Source of the DNA: Pedobacter roseus
Lineage (GTDB): Bacteria; Bacteroidota; Bacteroidia; Sphingobacteriales; Sphingobacteriaceae
Length of the DNA: 64,000 nucleotides
Direction: 5' to 3'
Assembly: GCF_014395225.1 (NCBI RefSeq)
Contig: NZ_CP060723.1
Coordinates: 3,658,001 to 3,722,000, forward strand
The position numbers and the translations under genes are program-made. Of the stretch, positions 14,769-22,169 are shown piece by piece. The notes beneath the pieces are model-generated. The model made no database searches, had not been told where the DNA came from, and saw only the letters and a program-made list of their open reading frames with translations. Every line of letters starts with the position of its first letter. Positions within the stretch are counted from its first letter, which is position 1.

Positions 14769-17459
14769 TTAACCTAAAACTGCTAAACTTTCTTCAATAA
14801 TTTTGATTTTTGCTTCAGCATCGGCTTTTTTATTACGTTCGTTGGCAATAATTTCAGGTTTTGCATTCTGTACAAAGCGTTCGTTGCTTAATTTCGAATC
14901 AACCGACTTTAAAAAGCCCTGTAAATATATCAAATCGGCATTTAAACGCTCACGTTCGGCCTCTACATCAATATTTTCGGTCAGCGGGATGAAAAATTCA
15001 TCCTTGCCAGCCATAAAAGCAGTTGCGCCAACAATTTTATCGTTTACAATCTCCGCTTCTGATACGTTGGCCAATTTGAAAACAATATTTAACCATTTTT
15101 CGTAATCCAGATCAGAATTTACCTTAATATTTAATGGCAAGGCTTCTTTAGGAGAAATCTGTTTCTGATTCCTCACATTCCTGATTTCGGCTATAATTGC
15201 TTTAATTACCTCTGCTTCCTTCAACAATTTCTCGTCGAAAGCACCACCTTTAGGGAATTCGGCTACGATACAGCAATCCAGTTCACCACGGTCGGCGAAA
15301 AGATCATCATGCCATAATTCCTCTGTGATGAAAGGCATATTCGGGTGCAATAATTTGATGATATTTTCGAAAAAGGCAATGGTCGCTTTATAACTTTCGG
15401 CATCAATCGGCTGTTGATAAGCAGGTTTAACCATTTCTAGATACCAGGCACAGAAATCATCCCAAACCAGTTTGTAAGTGATCATTAATGCTTCCGATAA
15501 ACGGTATTGTTTAAAGTTAGCTTCAATTTCTACCAATGCTTCGTTGAAACGATTTTCAAACCACGAAATGGCCTGCTTATTTGGATTTGCAAGATTTTCA
15601 TCCACTTCCCACCCTTTTACCAAACGGAAAGCATTCCATATTTTGCTGGCGAAATTACGTCCCTGCTCGCAGTAGCTTTCATCGAACATCAAATCGTTTC
15701 CTGCAGGAGATGACATTAACATCCCCACACGAACTGCATCCGCACCATATTTTTCAATCAATCCGATCGGATCAGGTGAGTTACCCAGCGATTTAGACAT
15801 CTTGCGACCTAATTTATCGCGAACAATCCCTGTTAAGTACACATTAGTAAATGGTTTTTTGCCCATAAACTCATGTCCGGCCATAATCATACGTGCTACC
15901 CAGAAGAATAAAATCTCAGGTGCAGTAACCAGATCGTTGGTTGGATAATAATAGTTGATGTCTTTATTTTCAGGATTTTTAAATCCATCAAAAACCGAAA
16001 TCGGCCATAACCATGATGAAAACCAGGTATCCATTACATCATCATCCTGTCTTAAAAACGGTTCCAACTGATGTTTAAATCCTGCTTTTTCAGTATCAGA
16101 GCAGCTTTCGTCGAGATGTTTCTTCTTCCAGAATTCTTCTAAAGCTTCATCTTTTGTTTTGGCTACCACCCAGTTTCCTTTATCATCGTACCAGGCCGGG
16201 ATTCTTTGTCCCCACCATAACTGACGGCTAATGTTCCAATCGCGAACATTTTCCATCCAATGGCGGTAGGTATTCTCAAATTTATTCGGGATCAGGTTTA
16301 CTTCACCATTCAGCACATCATCCAAAGCTGGCTGTGCCATCTCTTTCATCTTCACAAACCACTGCATCGAAAGTTTTGGTTCGATAGCGGCATCTGTACG
16401 TTCAGAGAAACCAACCTGCGATTTATAATCTTCCACTTTTTCTAAATGACCAGCCTCTTCCAGCATTTTAGCGATCTTTTTACGGGCAACAAACCTGTCT
16501 TCGCCCACCAAAATAACCGCCAGCTCGTTTAAAGTCCCGTCATCATTTAGAATATCGGTAACCGGTAAGTTATGTTTAACGCCCAGTTCGTAATCGTTCA
16601 GATCGTGCGCTGGCGTAACTTTTAAACAGCCCGTACCAAATTCGATATCTACATATTCATCTTCAATAACCGGAATTTCGTGATTAACCAAAGGCACAAA
16701 AACCTTTTTGCCTTTTAAATGCGTAAAACGTTCGTCGTTAGGGTTGATACAGATTGCAGCATCGGCCATAATCGTCTCCGGACGTGTGGTTGCAACAACA
16801 AGGTAGTCCGGAGTCCGAAGTCCGGAGTCCGAAGTCGTATCGCCAACAATAGTATATCTTATATAATATAATTTCTGATTTACTTCCTTCCGGATTACTT
16901 CTTCATCAGAAACAGCCGTTTTACCTGCCGGATCCCAGTTTACCATACGGATACCGCGGTAAATCCATCCTTTTTTGTAGAGATGGATAAACGAATCGAT
17001 CACCGCTTCAGAAAGATCTTCTTCCATGGTGAAACGGGTACGGTCCCAATCGCAGCTTGCACCCAGTTTTTTTAACTGTTCTAAAATAATACCACCGTAT
17101 TTTTCTTTCCACTCCCACGCATATTTCAAAAATTCTTCGCGCGAAAGGTCTTTTTTATTAATGCCCTGTTCCTTTAACATCGCTACAACTTTTGCTTCGG
17201 TTGCAATCGACGCATGGTCAGTTCCTGGTACCCAACATGCATTTTTGCCTTGCATACGGGCTTTACGGATCAAAACATCCTGAATGGTATTGTTGAGCAT
17301 GTGCCCCATGTGCAGTACACCTGTGACGTTTGGTGGCGGAATTACGATGGTGTAAGGTTCACGCTCATCGGGTTCTGAATGAAAAAACTTTTTAGATAGC
17401 CAATAGCTATACCATTTATCTTCTGTTTCTGCAGGATTGTACTTGGTGGATATGCTCAT
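14769..17459 (-). CDS. valS: Valine--tRNA ligase
   Basis: This is a class I synthetase of 896 residues, a normal length. The HIGH-type motif is H50-MGH53 in PNVTGVLHMGHMLNN, and the KMSKS motif is near residue 551 in GRKMSKSLGNSPDP. The anticodon-binding helical region and a C-terminal coiled coil (ERLNADLIYLQGFLKSVDSKL) follow. The CP1 editing domain begins around residue 200. There, residues about 207-220 (SDSGLRTPDY region) are encoded by a GC-rich tandem repeat not expected in the family, directly before the conserved VVATTRPETIM. The frame is intact, so the enzyme should be functional. It is transcribed alone. Confidence 0.96.
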   Translation of the reverse strand: MSISTKYNPAETEDKWYSYWLSKKFFHSEPDEREPYTIVIPPPNVTGVLHMGHMLNNTIQDVLIRKARMQGKNACWVPGTDHASIATEAKVVAMLKEQGINKKDLSREEFLKYAWEWKEKYGGIILEQLKKLGASCDWDRTRFTMEEDLSEAVIDSFIHLYKKGWIYRGIRMVNWDPAGKTAVSDEEVIRKEVNQKLYYIRYTIVGDTTSDSGLRTPDYLVVATTRPETIMADAAICINPNDERFTHLKGKKVFVPLVNHEIPVIEDEYVDIEFGTGCLKVTPAHDLNDYELGVKHNLPVTDILNDDGTLNELAVILVGEDRFVARKKIAKMLEEAGHLEKVEDYKSQVGFSERTDAAIEPKLSMQWFVKMKEMAQPALDDVLNGEVNLIPNKFENTYRHWMENVRDWNISRQLWWGQRIPAWYDDKGNWVVAKTKDEALEEFWKKKHLDESCSDTEKAGFKHQLEPFLRQDDDVMDTWFSSWLWPISVFDGFKNPENKDINYYYPTNDLVTAPEILFFWVARMIMAGHEFMGKKPFTNVYLTGIVRDKLGRKMSKSLGNSPDPIGLIEKYGADAVRVGMLMSSPAGNDLMFDESYCEQGRNFASKIWNAFRLVKGWEVDENLANPNKQAISWFENRFNEALVEIEANFKQYRLSEALMITYKLVWDDFCAWYLEMVKPAYQQPIDAESYKATIAFFENIIKLLHPNMPFITEELWHDDLFADRGELDCCIVAEFPKGGAFDEKLLKEAEVIKAIIAEIRNVRNQKQISPKEALPLNIKVNSDLDYEKWLNIVFKLANVSEAEIVNDKIVGATAFMAGKDEFFIPLTENIDVEAERERLNADLIYLQGFLKSVDSKLSNERFVQNAKPEIIANERNKKADAEAKIKIIEESLAVLG
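16801..16838. repeat. 14-bp tandem repeat inserted in the valS coding sequence
   Basis: Two direct copies of GTCCGGAGTCCGAA, plus partial flanks, lie within codons about 207-220 of valS. Similar words (AGTCCGAAGTCC, GAGTCCGAAAGTCCGAAG) occur in non-coding spacers at about 27035-27070 and 40993-41020. Confidence 0.85.
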
Positions 17460-17886
17460 GAATGTATTAAAAGTTCAAAAATAGCTAATTAAGCTGAAAG
17501 ACCAAAGGAGAGTAGAGTGAAAGAGCAAAGCAGTATCAATGTATCTTTAACATTCCTCTCTTCCGTGGATTGTTTTATTTTTCGGAAAGCAGATACAGCA
17601 TTCCATTTTAAGGTTAGTCCTGCTTTACGTTACAAGTCCTCTCCCGATGCTAATTTAGTGCCGATTCATCGGTAAAGAATCGGGATTGCGGGCTTTACAC
17701 TTCAATCAGGTTTAGAAACATTGGGTTGTGCAATCATTAAAGATGTTTTAAACAGAATTTAATCTGTGAATTCCGTATTTCCGTGGCAAAAAGAATAAAT
17801 ATTAATTCAGTGCCAGCTGGGAACATCTAACACCATAAATCTGAATAGATAATTGTATTTTAGTATAATGCATCTCCTAAACTACC
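17460..17886. other. Intergenic gap of 427 bp upstream of valS
   Basis: It has no gene. The part next to valS (17490-17530) has word-like GA-rich repetition. The middle is a copy of dispersed repeat family R1 (17581-17720). The valS promoter must lie in the first part, but I cannot place it with confidence. Confidence 0.65.
17581..17720 (+). repeat. Dispersed repeat family R1, copy 2
   Basis: It starts TTCGGAAAGCAGATACAG, continues GGTTAGTCCTGCTTTACG and GCGGGCTTTACACTTCAATC, and ends AGGTTTAGAAACA. It includes a nested CCGATTCATCGG palindrome with a nearby AATCGGG. Related copies are at 11517-11618 (inverted) and 41210-41310. Confidence 0.7.
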
Positions 17887-18363
17887 ATGAATACTAAAAA
17901 CTTCAAAATTGGCTATGTCATCTTACGCTTAACAATCGCTATAATTTTACTGTCGCACAGTGTTTTAGGTATATTTGACGGAGAAATTAATGATTTTGGG
18001 AATTTTTACCTGAATAAAGTAGGATTTGCGCCTTTTGGAGTAGTTATTGCCTGGACGATTAAACTTTCGCATATTGTTTGTGCGGTACTTTTGGTGATCA
18101 ATAAATACATCCGCCTGGCATGTTTTGCAACCATTTTTGTGCTGATTATGGGCATCATCATGGTCCACTTTAAAGAAGGCTGGTTTGTAGTAGGCGGTGG
18201 AAGAAACGGCATTGAATATAACTTTGTACTGATATGCGTATTAGCCGCTATTATGTTTTTTAATTCCGGCTCAACTCAAAAATCAGAAGAAAAATGTGTT
18301 AATCTATATCATCAAAAACATCATCCAAGGCCAGTTCAAAACCGGGCAATACAGATGAAGTAA
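17887..18363 (+). CDS. DoxX-like integral membrane protein
   Basis: The protein has 158 residues with about four membrane segments, at roughly 10-28, 47-70, 73-95 and 105-125. The pattern GYVILRLTIAIILLSHSVLGIF and the later GGGRNGIEYNFVLICVLAAIMFF fit DoxX/DoxD-like small membrane proteins, whose biochemical role is poorly defined. The last 22 residues (from CVNLYHQKHHPRPVQN on) are translated from sequence antisense to the 3' end of the Uma2 gene. The original C-terminus was therefore probably replaced when that gene arrived. The genes converge and overlap by 65 nt. Confidence 0.82.
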   Translation: MNTKNFKIGYVILRLTIAIILLSHSVLGIFDGEINDFGNFYLNKVGFAPFGVVIAWTIKLSHIVCAVLLVINKYIRLACFATIFVLIMGIIMVHFKEGWFVVGGGRNGIEYNFVLICVLAAIMFFNSGSTQKSEEKCVNLYHQKHHPRPVQNRAIQMK

Positions 18364-18940
18364 TTTTTTCACTGAGGGTAAATATTTTAGAGGGCTGGAA
18401 TTTACCGATATCATTTAAGGTGTAAATTAAAATATTCTGATCGCTTTGGCTCACTATCCAATATTCTTTAACGCCAAATTCTTCATAAACGCGGTATTTA
18501 TGAAGTAGTTCCATTTTGGTATTGCCTGGTGATAAGATTTCAACTACCAGATCAGGCGCGCCAATACAGCCACGGGCATCTAACTTATTTTTATCACAAA
18601 TTACGCAGATATCGGGTTGTAATACCGTAAATACATCTTTATCAGCTTTACTTTCTTTCGGAAAACGGACGTCAAATGGCGCGGCATAAACTTTACAGGG
18701 TTTGCCATCTAAAAAATTGATTAAGGGCTTTAACAGATTGATAGATACTGTTTGATGTATCCTTGATGGCGCAGGACTCATCTTAAAGATTTTACCAGCA
18801 ATCAGCTCTACCCTTTCAGGGAAAAGCCATTTCAGATAACTTGCGTAGCTATAGGTTAATGAAGCATCAAGTTCATTGAACTGCCTAACGGGCTCATCAA
18901 TTTCATCTAGGACTGGATATGGAACTGTTTTTTTCGACAT
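18299..18940 (-). CDS. Uma2 family (DUF820) endonuclease-like protein, copy 1
   Basis: The protein has 213 residues from ATG 18940; a TTG six bases upstream is less likely. The restriction-like fold shows in PDICVICDKNKLDARG and GAPDLVVEILSPGN, followed by the conserved K-x(n)-Y in KMELLHKYRVYEEFGVKEYW. Uma2 proteins carry a PD-(D/E)XK core, but their biological role is mostly unknown. Its start and end are nearly identical to the next gene, while residues about 55-85 differ. It overlaps the DoxX-like gene tail to tail. Confidence 0.88.
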   Translation of the reverse strand: MSKKTVPYPVLDEIDEPVRQFNELDASLTYSYASYLKWLFPERVELIAGKIFKMSPAPSRIHQTVSINLLKPLINFLDGKPCKVYAAPFDVRFPKESKADKDVFTVLQPDICVICDKNKLDARGCIGAPDLVVEILSPGNTKMELLHKYRVYEEFGVKEYWIVSQSDQNILIYTLNDIGKFQPSKIFTLSEKITSSVLPGFELALDDVFDDID

Positions 18941-18985
18941 AACCAAACATACTAAATTGCTTAGTATTGAAAGTGATAAATTATT

Positions 18986-19624
18986 TTACATATCCTCAAA
19001 AACATCATCCAAGGCCAGTTCAAAACCAGGCAATACAGATGAAGTAATTTTTTCACTGAGGGTAAATATTTTAGAGGGTTGGAATTTACCGATATCGTTT
19101 AAAGTGTAAATTAAAATGTTCTGATTGCTTTGGCTCACCACCCAATATTCTTTAACACCAAATTCTTCGTAAACACGGTATTTATAAAGCAGCTCCATTT
19201 TGGTATTGCCTGGGGACAAAACCTCTACAATAAGATCGGGTGCGCCTACACAACCACGGGCATCAATTTTGTTTCTATCACATAAGACAAAGATATCGGG
19301 CTGTAAAACGGTAAAAATAGATTTATCGGCTTTGCTTTTCTTTGGAAAACGGACATCGAATGGAGAAATAAAAACCTTACAGAGTTGTTTTTCGAGAAAA
19401 TTACCTAACCTGCGGTATATTTTTCCTGTAATCAATTGGTGAAAACTTGATGGCGCAGGACTCATCTTAAAGATTCTACCTGCAATTAGCTCTACCCTTT
19501 CAGGGAAAAGCCAGTTTAAATAGTTAGCGTAGCTGTAAGTTAATGAAGCATCAAGTTCATTGAACTGCCTAACAGGTTCATCGATTTCATCTAAAACTGG
19601 ATATGGAACTGTTTTTTTCGACAT
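18986..19624 (-). CDS. Uma2 family (DUF820) endonuclease-like protein, copy 2
   Basis: This is a tandem duplicate of the gene at 18299, 212 residues from ATG 19624. PDIFVLCDRNKIDARG and GAPDLIVEVLSPGN give the same nuclease-like core. The N-terminal 45 or so residues and the last 50 or so are almost unchanged between copies. The segment FHQLITGKIYRRLGNFLEKQ replaces IHQTVSINLLKPLINFLDGK of copy 1. The 45-bp spacer upstream of both copies is the same. Both copies keep the active-site residues, so both may be functional. Confidence 0.88.
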   Translation of the reverse strand: MSKKTVPYPVLDEIDEPVRQFNELDASLTYSYANYLNWLFPERVELIAGRIFKMSPAPSSFHQLITGKIYRRLGNFLEKQLCKVFISPFDVRFPKKSKADKSIFTVLQPDIFVLCDRNKIDARGCVGAPDLIVEVLSPGNTKMELLYKYRVYEEFGVKEYWVVSQSNQNILIYTLNDIGKFQPSKIFTLSEKITSSVLPGFELALDDVFEDM

Positions 19625-19706
19625 AACCAAACATACTAAATTGCTTAGTATTGAAAGTGATAAATTATTTTACACATCCTCAAAACATCATCCAGAACCA
19701 GCTCAC
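19625..19706 (-). pseudogene. Remnant of a third Uma2 copy
   Basis: The first 45 bases repeat the spacer found upstream of copy 1 (18941-18985). They are followed by about 35 bases that match the 3' end of the Uma2 genes (TCCTCAAAACATCATCCAGA), with one base lost and other changes. The rest of this third copy is absent; the sequence then turns into word-like AT-rich repetition up to 19815. Confidence 0.7.
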
Positions 19707-19815
19707 AATAAGCAACTAGCACATCAACCAATGGCTAATGAACTAATGATCAATAAAATCAACGCTTTAGTTAGAATGCTCCTATATCAGTTAATCAATT
19801 TAAACAATTAACCCA

Positions 19816-21807
19816 TTAAAAAAACTTCATTTTCTGTATCCTTACTGCATTTAAAATAGCCAAAAGTGCTACACCAACATCGGCAAAAACAGCTTCCCAC
19901 ATGGTTGCTATTCCTCCTGCACCTAAAACTAGAACAATTGCTTTTACCGCAAAGGCCAAAACAATATTCTGGATTACCACATTCTTAGTTGCTTTACCGA
20001 TTTTAATCGCAGTTGCTATTTTTGAGGGCTGGTCGGTTTGAATCACCACATCAGCTGTTTCAATGGCAGCATCACTTCCCATTGCACCCATCGCGATACC
20101 AATATCGCTGATGGCCAAAACAGGGGTATCATTTATGCCATCGCCTACAAATGCCACCACCTTTGTTCTATCTTTTTTGATTTCTTCTAGCCGGGCCACT
20201 TTATCTTCAGGCAATAAATCGCCATAATAAGTATCGATCCCCAAACTTAAGGCTACTTTTTTAACAATAGTGGTTTTATCACCACTCAACATTACCACCT
20301 GTTTTATTCCATTTTCATGCAACTGTTTGATGGCTTCGGCAGCATCTTCTTTTACTTCGTCGGCAATTAAAACATAACCAACATATTGTTGATCAACGGC
20401 TACAACGACAATACTTTCTTCAATATTTTTGATTTTAGCATCAAAACCAATTTTAAATTTTTCCAGTAGTTTAACATTACCAGCTAAAACAACCTTACCA
20501 TTTACGGTTCCTTTTAAGCCCATTCCGGCTATTTCTTCAATATTTTCTGCAGGATGGATTTCTTTATCGCCGGAATAGGCTACAATGGCTTTGGCAATCG
20601 GGTGTGTTGATTTTGCTTCTACAGCCGTTAACAGATTTAAAAATTCCTTTTCATCCATACTGCTTTCTACCTGCTGCACACTAAAAACACCTTTAGTAAG
20701 CGTACCGGTTTTATCCATTACCACGGTATTGAGTTTAGTAATCAGATCGAGGAAATTAGAGCCTTTAAACAGAATTCCATTTGCAGAGGCTGCACCGATT
20801 CCTCCAAAATAACCCAACGGAATAGAAATAACCAAAGCACATGGACATGAAATTACCAGGAATACCAGCGACCGGTACAACCAGGTTTGAAAGTTGTATT
20901 CGCTGCCTAAAATCAAAATCGGGATGGTAACCAGTGCCAATGCCAAAAAGAAAACAATTGGCGTATAAACCTTTGCAAACTTGCGGATAAAAAGTTCGGT
21001 TTTAGCTTTACGTGTAGTGGCATTTTGAACCATTTCCAATATGCGCGACAGGGCACTATCAGCAAAAGCCTTGGTTACTTTAACCTCAATCACTTTATCT
21101 AAATTGAGCATTCCGGCTAAAATGGCTTCTCCCTTATTAATGGTACGAGGTTTACTCTCGCCTGTTAATGCAGCAGTATTAAAACTGCTTTTATCACTGA
21201 GCAGCTCGCCATCTAAAGGGATTTTCTCTCCTGCTTTAACCTGAATGGTTTCGCCGATTCCTACCTTTTCGGGATTAATAGCCTCGTATTTTCCATTGCG
21301 GAATACATGGGCCACATCGGCACGCACATCGAGCAAAGCTTTGATATTTCTTTTTGCACGGTTTACCGCAGCCATCTGAAACAGTTCGCCAATGGTATAA
21401 AATAGCATTACCGTTACGCCTTCAGGGTATTGACCAATAGCAAAAGCGCCAATGGTAGCGATAGACATCAACGAAAACTCGGTAAAAAAATCCTTCGCTT
21501 TAAAAGTTTCCCAAACCTCACGCAAAACCGGAATACCTACAGGAAGATAAGCTACAATGTACCAGTAAGGTCTAATAATCTGAAATGCAGGAACCTTAAA
21601 AAGATTATCAAAGGCAACCCCAATTAACAGCATTGCCAATGTTATAATGGCAGGCAAATAGGTTCTAAATGAAGATGGGTCTCCACCATGATCGTGGTCA
21701 TGATCATCGCCATCATCGTGCGAATGCCCGTGATCGTGATTATGTATTGGTGCGGAATGCGCTTTACTACTGCAACAGCTATCTTCTTTATTGTGGGAAT
21801 GGCTCAT
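19816..21807 (-). CDS. Zn/Cd/Pb-type heavy-metal P-type ATPase
   Basis: This is a P1B-type ATPase of 663 residues that exports divalent metal ions across the inner membrane. Visible motifs are TGES (215-218), CPC in LVISCPCALVIS (321-323), the phosphorylated Asp365 in MDKTGTLTKG, HP in STHPIAKAI, and GDGINDTPVL near residue 560. The N-terminus has no HMA domain. It has a Cys pair and a histidine/aspartate-rich stretch (residues 22-40, HNHDHGHSHDDGDD), a likely metal sensor or buffer. The CPC and the His-rich tail favour Zn/Cd/Co over Cu. No MerR or ArsR regulator is adjacent. Confidence 0.93.
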   Translation of the reverse strand: MSHSHNKEDSCCSSKAHSAPIHNHDHGHSHDDGDDHDHDHGGDPSSFRTYLPAIITLAMLLIGVAFDNLFKVPAFQIIRPYWYIVAYLPVGIPVLREVWETFKAKDFFTEFSLMSIATIGAFAIGQYPEGVTVMLFYTIGELFQMAAVNRAKRNIKALLDVRADVAHVFRNGKYEAINPEKVGIGETIQVKAGEKIPLDGELLSDKSSFNTAALTGESKPRTINKGEAILAGMLNLDKVIEVKVTKAFADSALSRILEMVQNATTRKAKTELFIRKFAKVYTPIVFFLALALVTIPILILGSEYNFQTWLYRSLVFLVISCPCALVISIPLGYFGGIGAASANGILFKGSNFLDLITKLNTVVMDKTGTLTKGVFSVQQVESSMDEKEFLNLLTAVEAKSTHPIAKAIVAYSGDKEIHPAENIEEIAGMGLKGTVNGKVVLAGNVKLLEKFKIGFDAKIKNIEESIVVVAVDQQYVGYVLIADEVKEDAAEAIKQLHENGIKQVVMLSGDKTTIVKKVALSLGIDTYYGDLLPEDKVARLEEIKKDRTKVVAFVGDGINDTPVLAISDIGIAMGAMGSDAAIETADVVIQTDQPSKIATAIKIGKATKNVVIQNIVLAFAVKAIVLVLGAGGIATMWEAVFADVGVALLAILNAVRIQKMKFF

Positions 21808-22169
21808 TATATTGTATACTAAATATATTCTATAGATTATTTAATAAACCTCGCAGGTTTCGAAAACCTGCGAGGTTTGGGTAAGCATTTTCAAATTTAT
21901 GGAAAATTAAATGGTTTATCCCGAATCATTCTTAATAGCAATAATTTTTACAAGCACACAATAAAATTTGTTAAAAAATGTTAATACTGTATAAAAGATT
22001 TAAAAATCATGAAATCTATAAAAATCCCATTTTCGGCATCCGAACTTATTAGGCGGCTTGGCTTAGCAAAAATCTACTACTGGTTTAACAAGTAATATTC
22101 TTAATATATTGCATCAGTATTGATTTGTATTTCATAAATTTCGCATCATGATACTAACTTATTAAGCGA
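21808..22169. other. Divergent intergenic region of 362 bp
   Basis: It lies between the ATPase and the M13 peptidase, which are transcribed away from each other, so both promoters should be here. Besides the 15-bp-arm palindrome at 21846-21878, it is AT-rich with no ORF. I cannot assign the promoters. Confidence 0.6.
21846..21878. repeat. Perfect palindrome with 15-bp arms
   Basis: AAACCTCGCAGGTTT and AAACCTGCGAGGTTT are separated by 3 nt. It stands 38 bp upstream of the ATPase start, between divergent genes, so it is not a normal terminator site. It is similar in design to the AAACCTATAAGGT hairpin at 14723-14756. Confidence 0.8.

Noticed and set aside
18299..19624. Uma2 tandem considered as a restriction or toxin-antitoxin system
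   Set aside because: No methylase or antitoxin gene is adjacent, and both genes have the same orientation and fold; it is simply a duplicated DUF820 gene.
21846..21878. Palindrome considered as terminator of the ATPase gene
   Set aside because: It lies upstream of that gene's start, between divergent genes, so no transcript is expected to end here from either gene.
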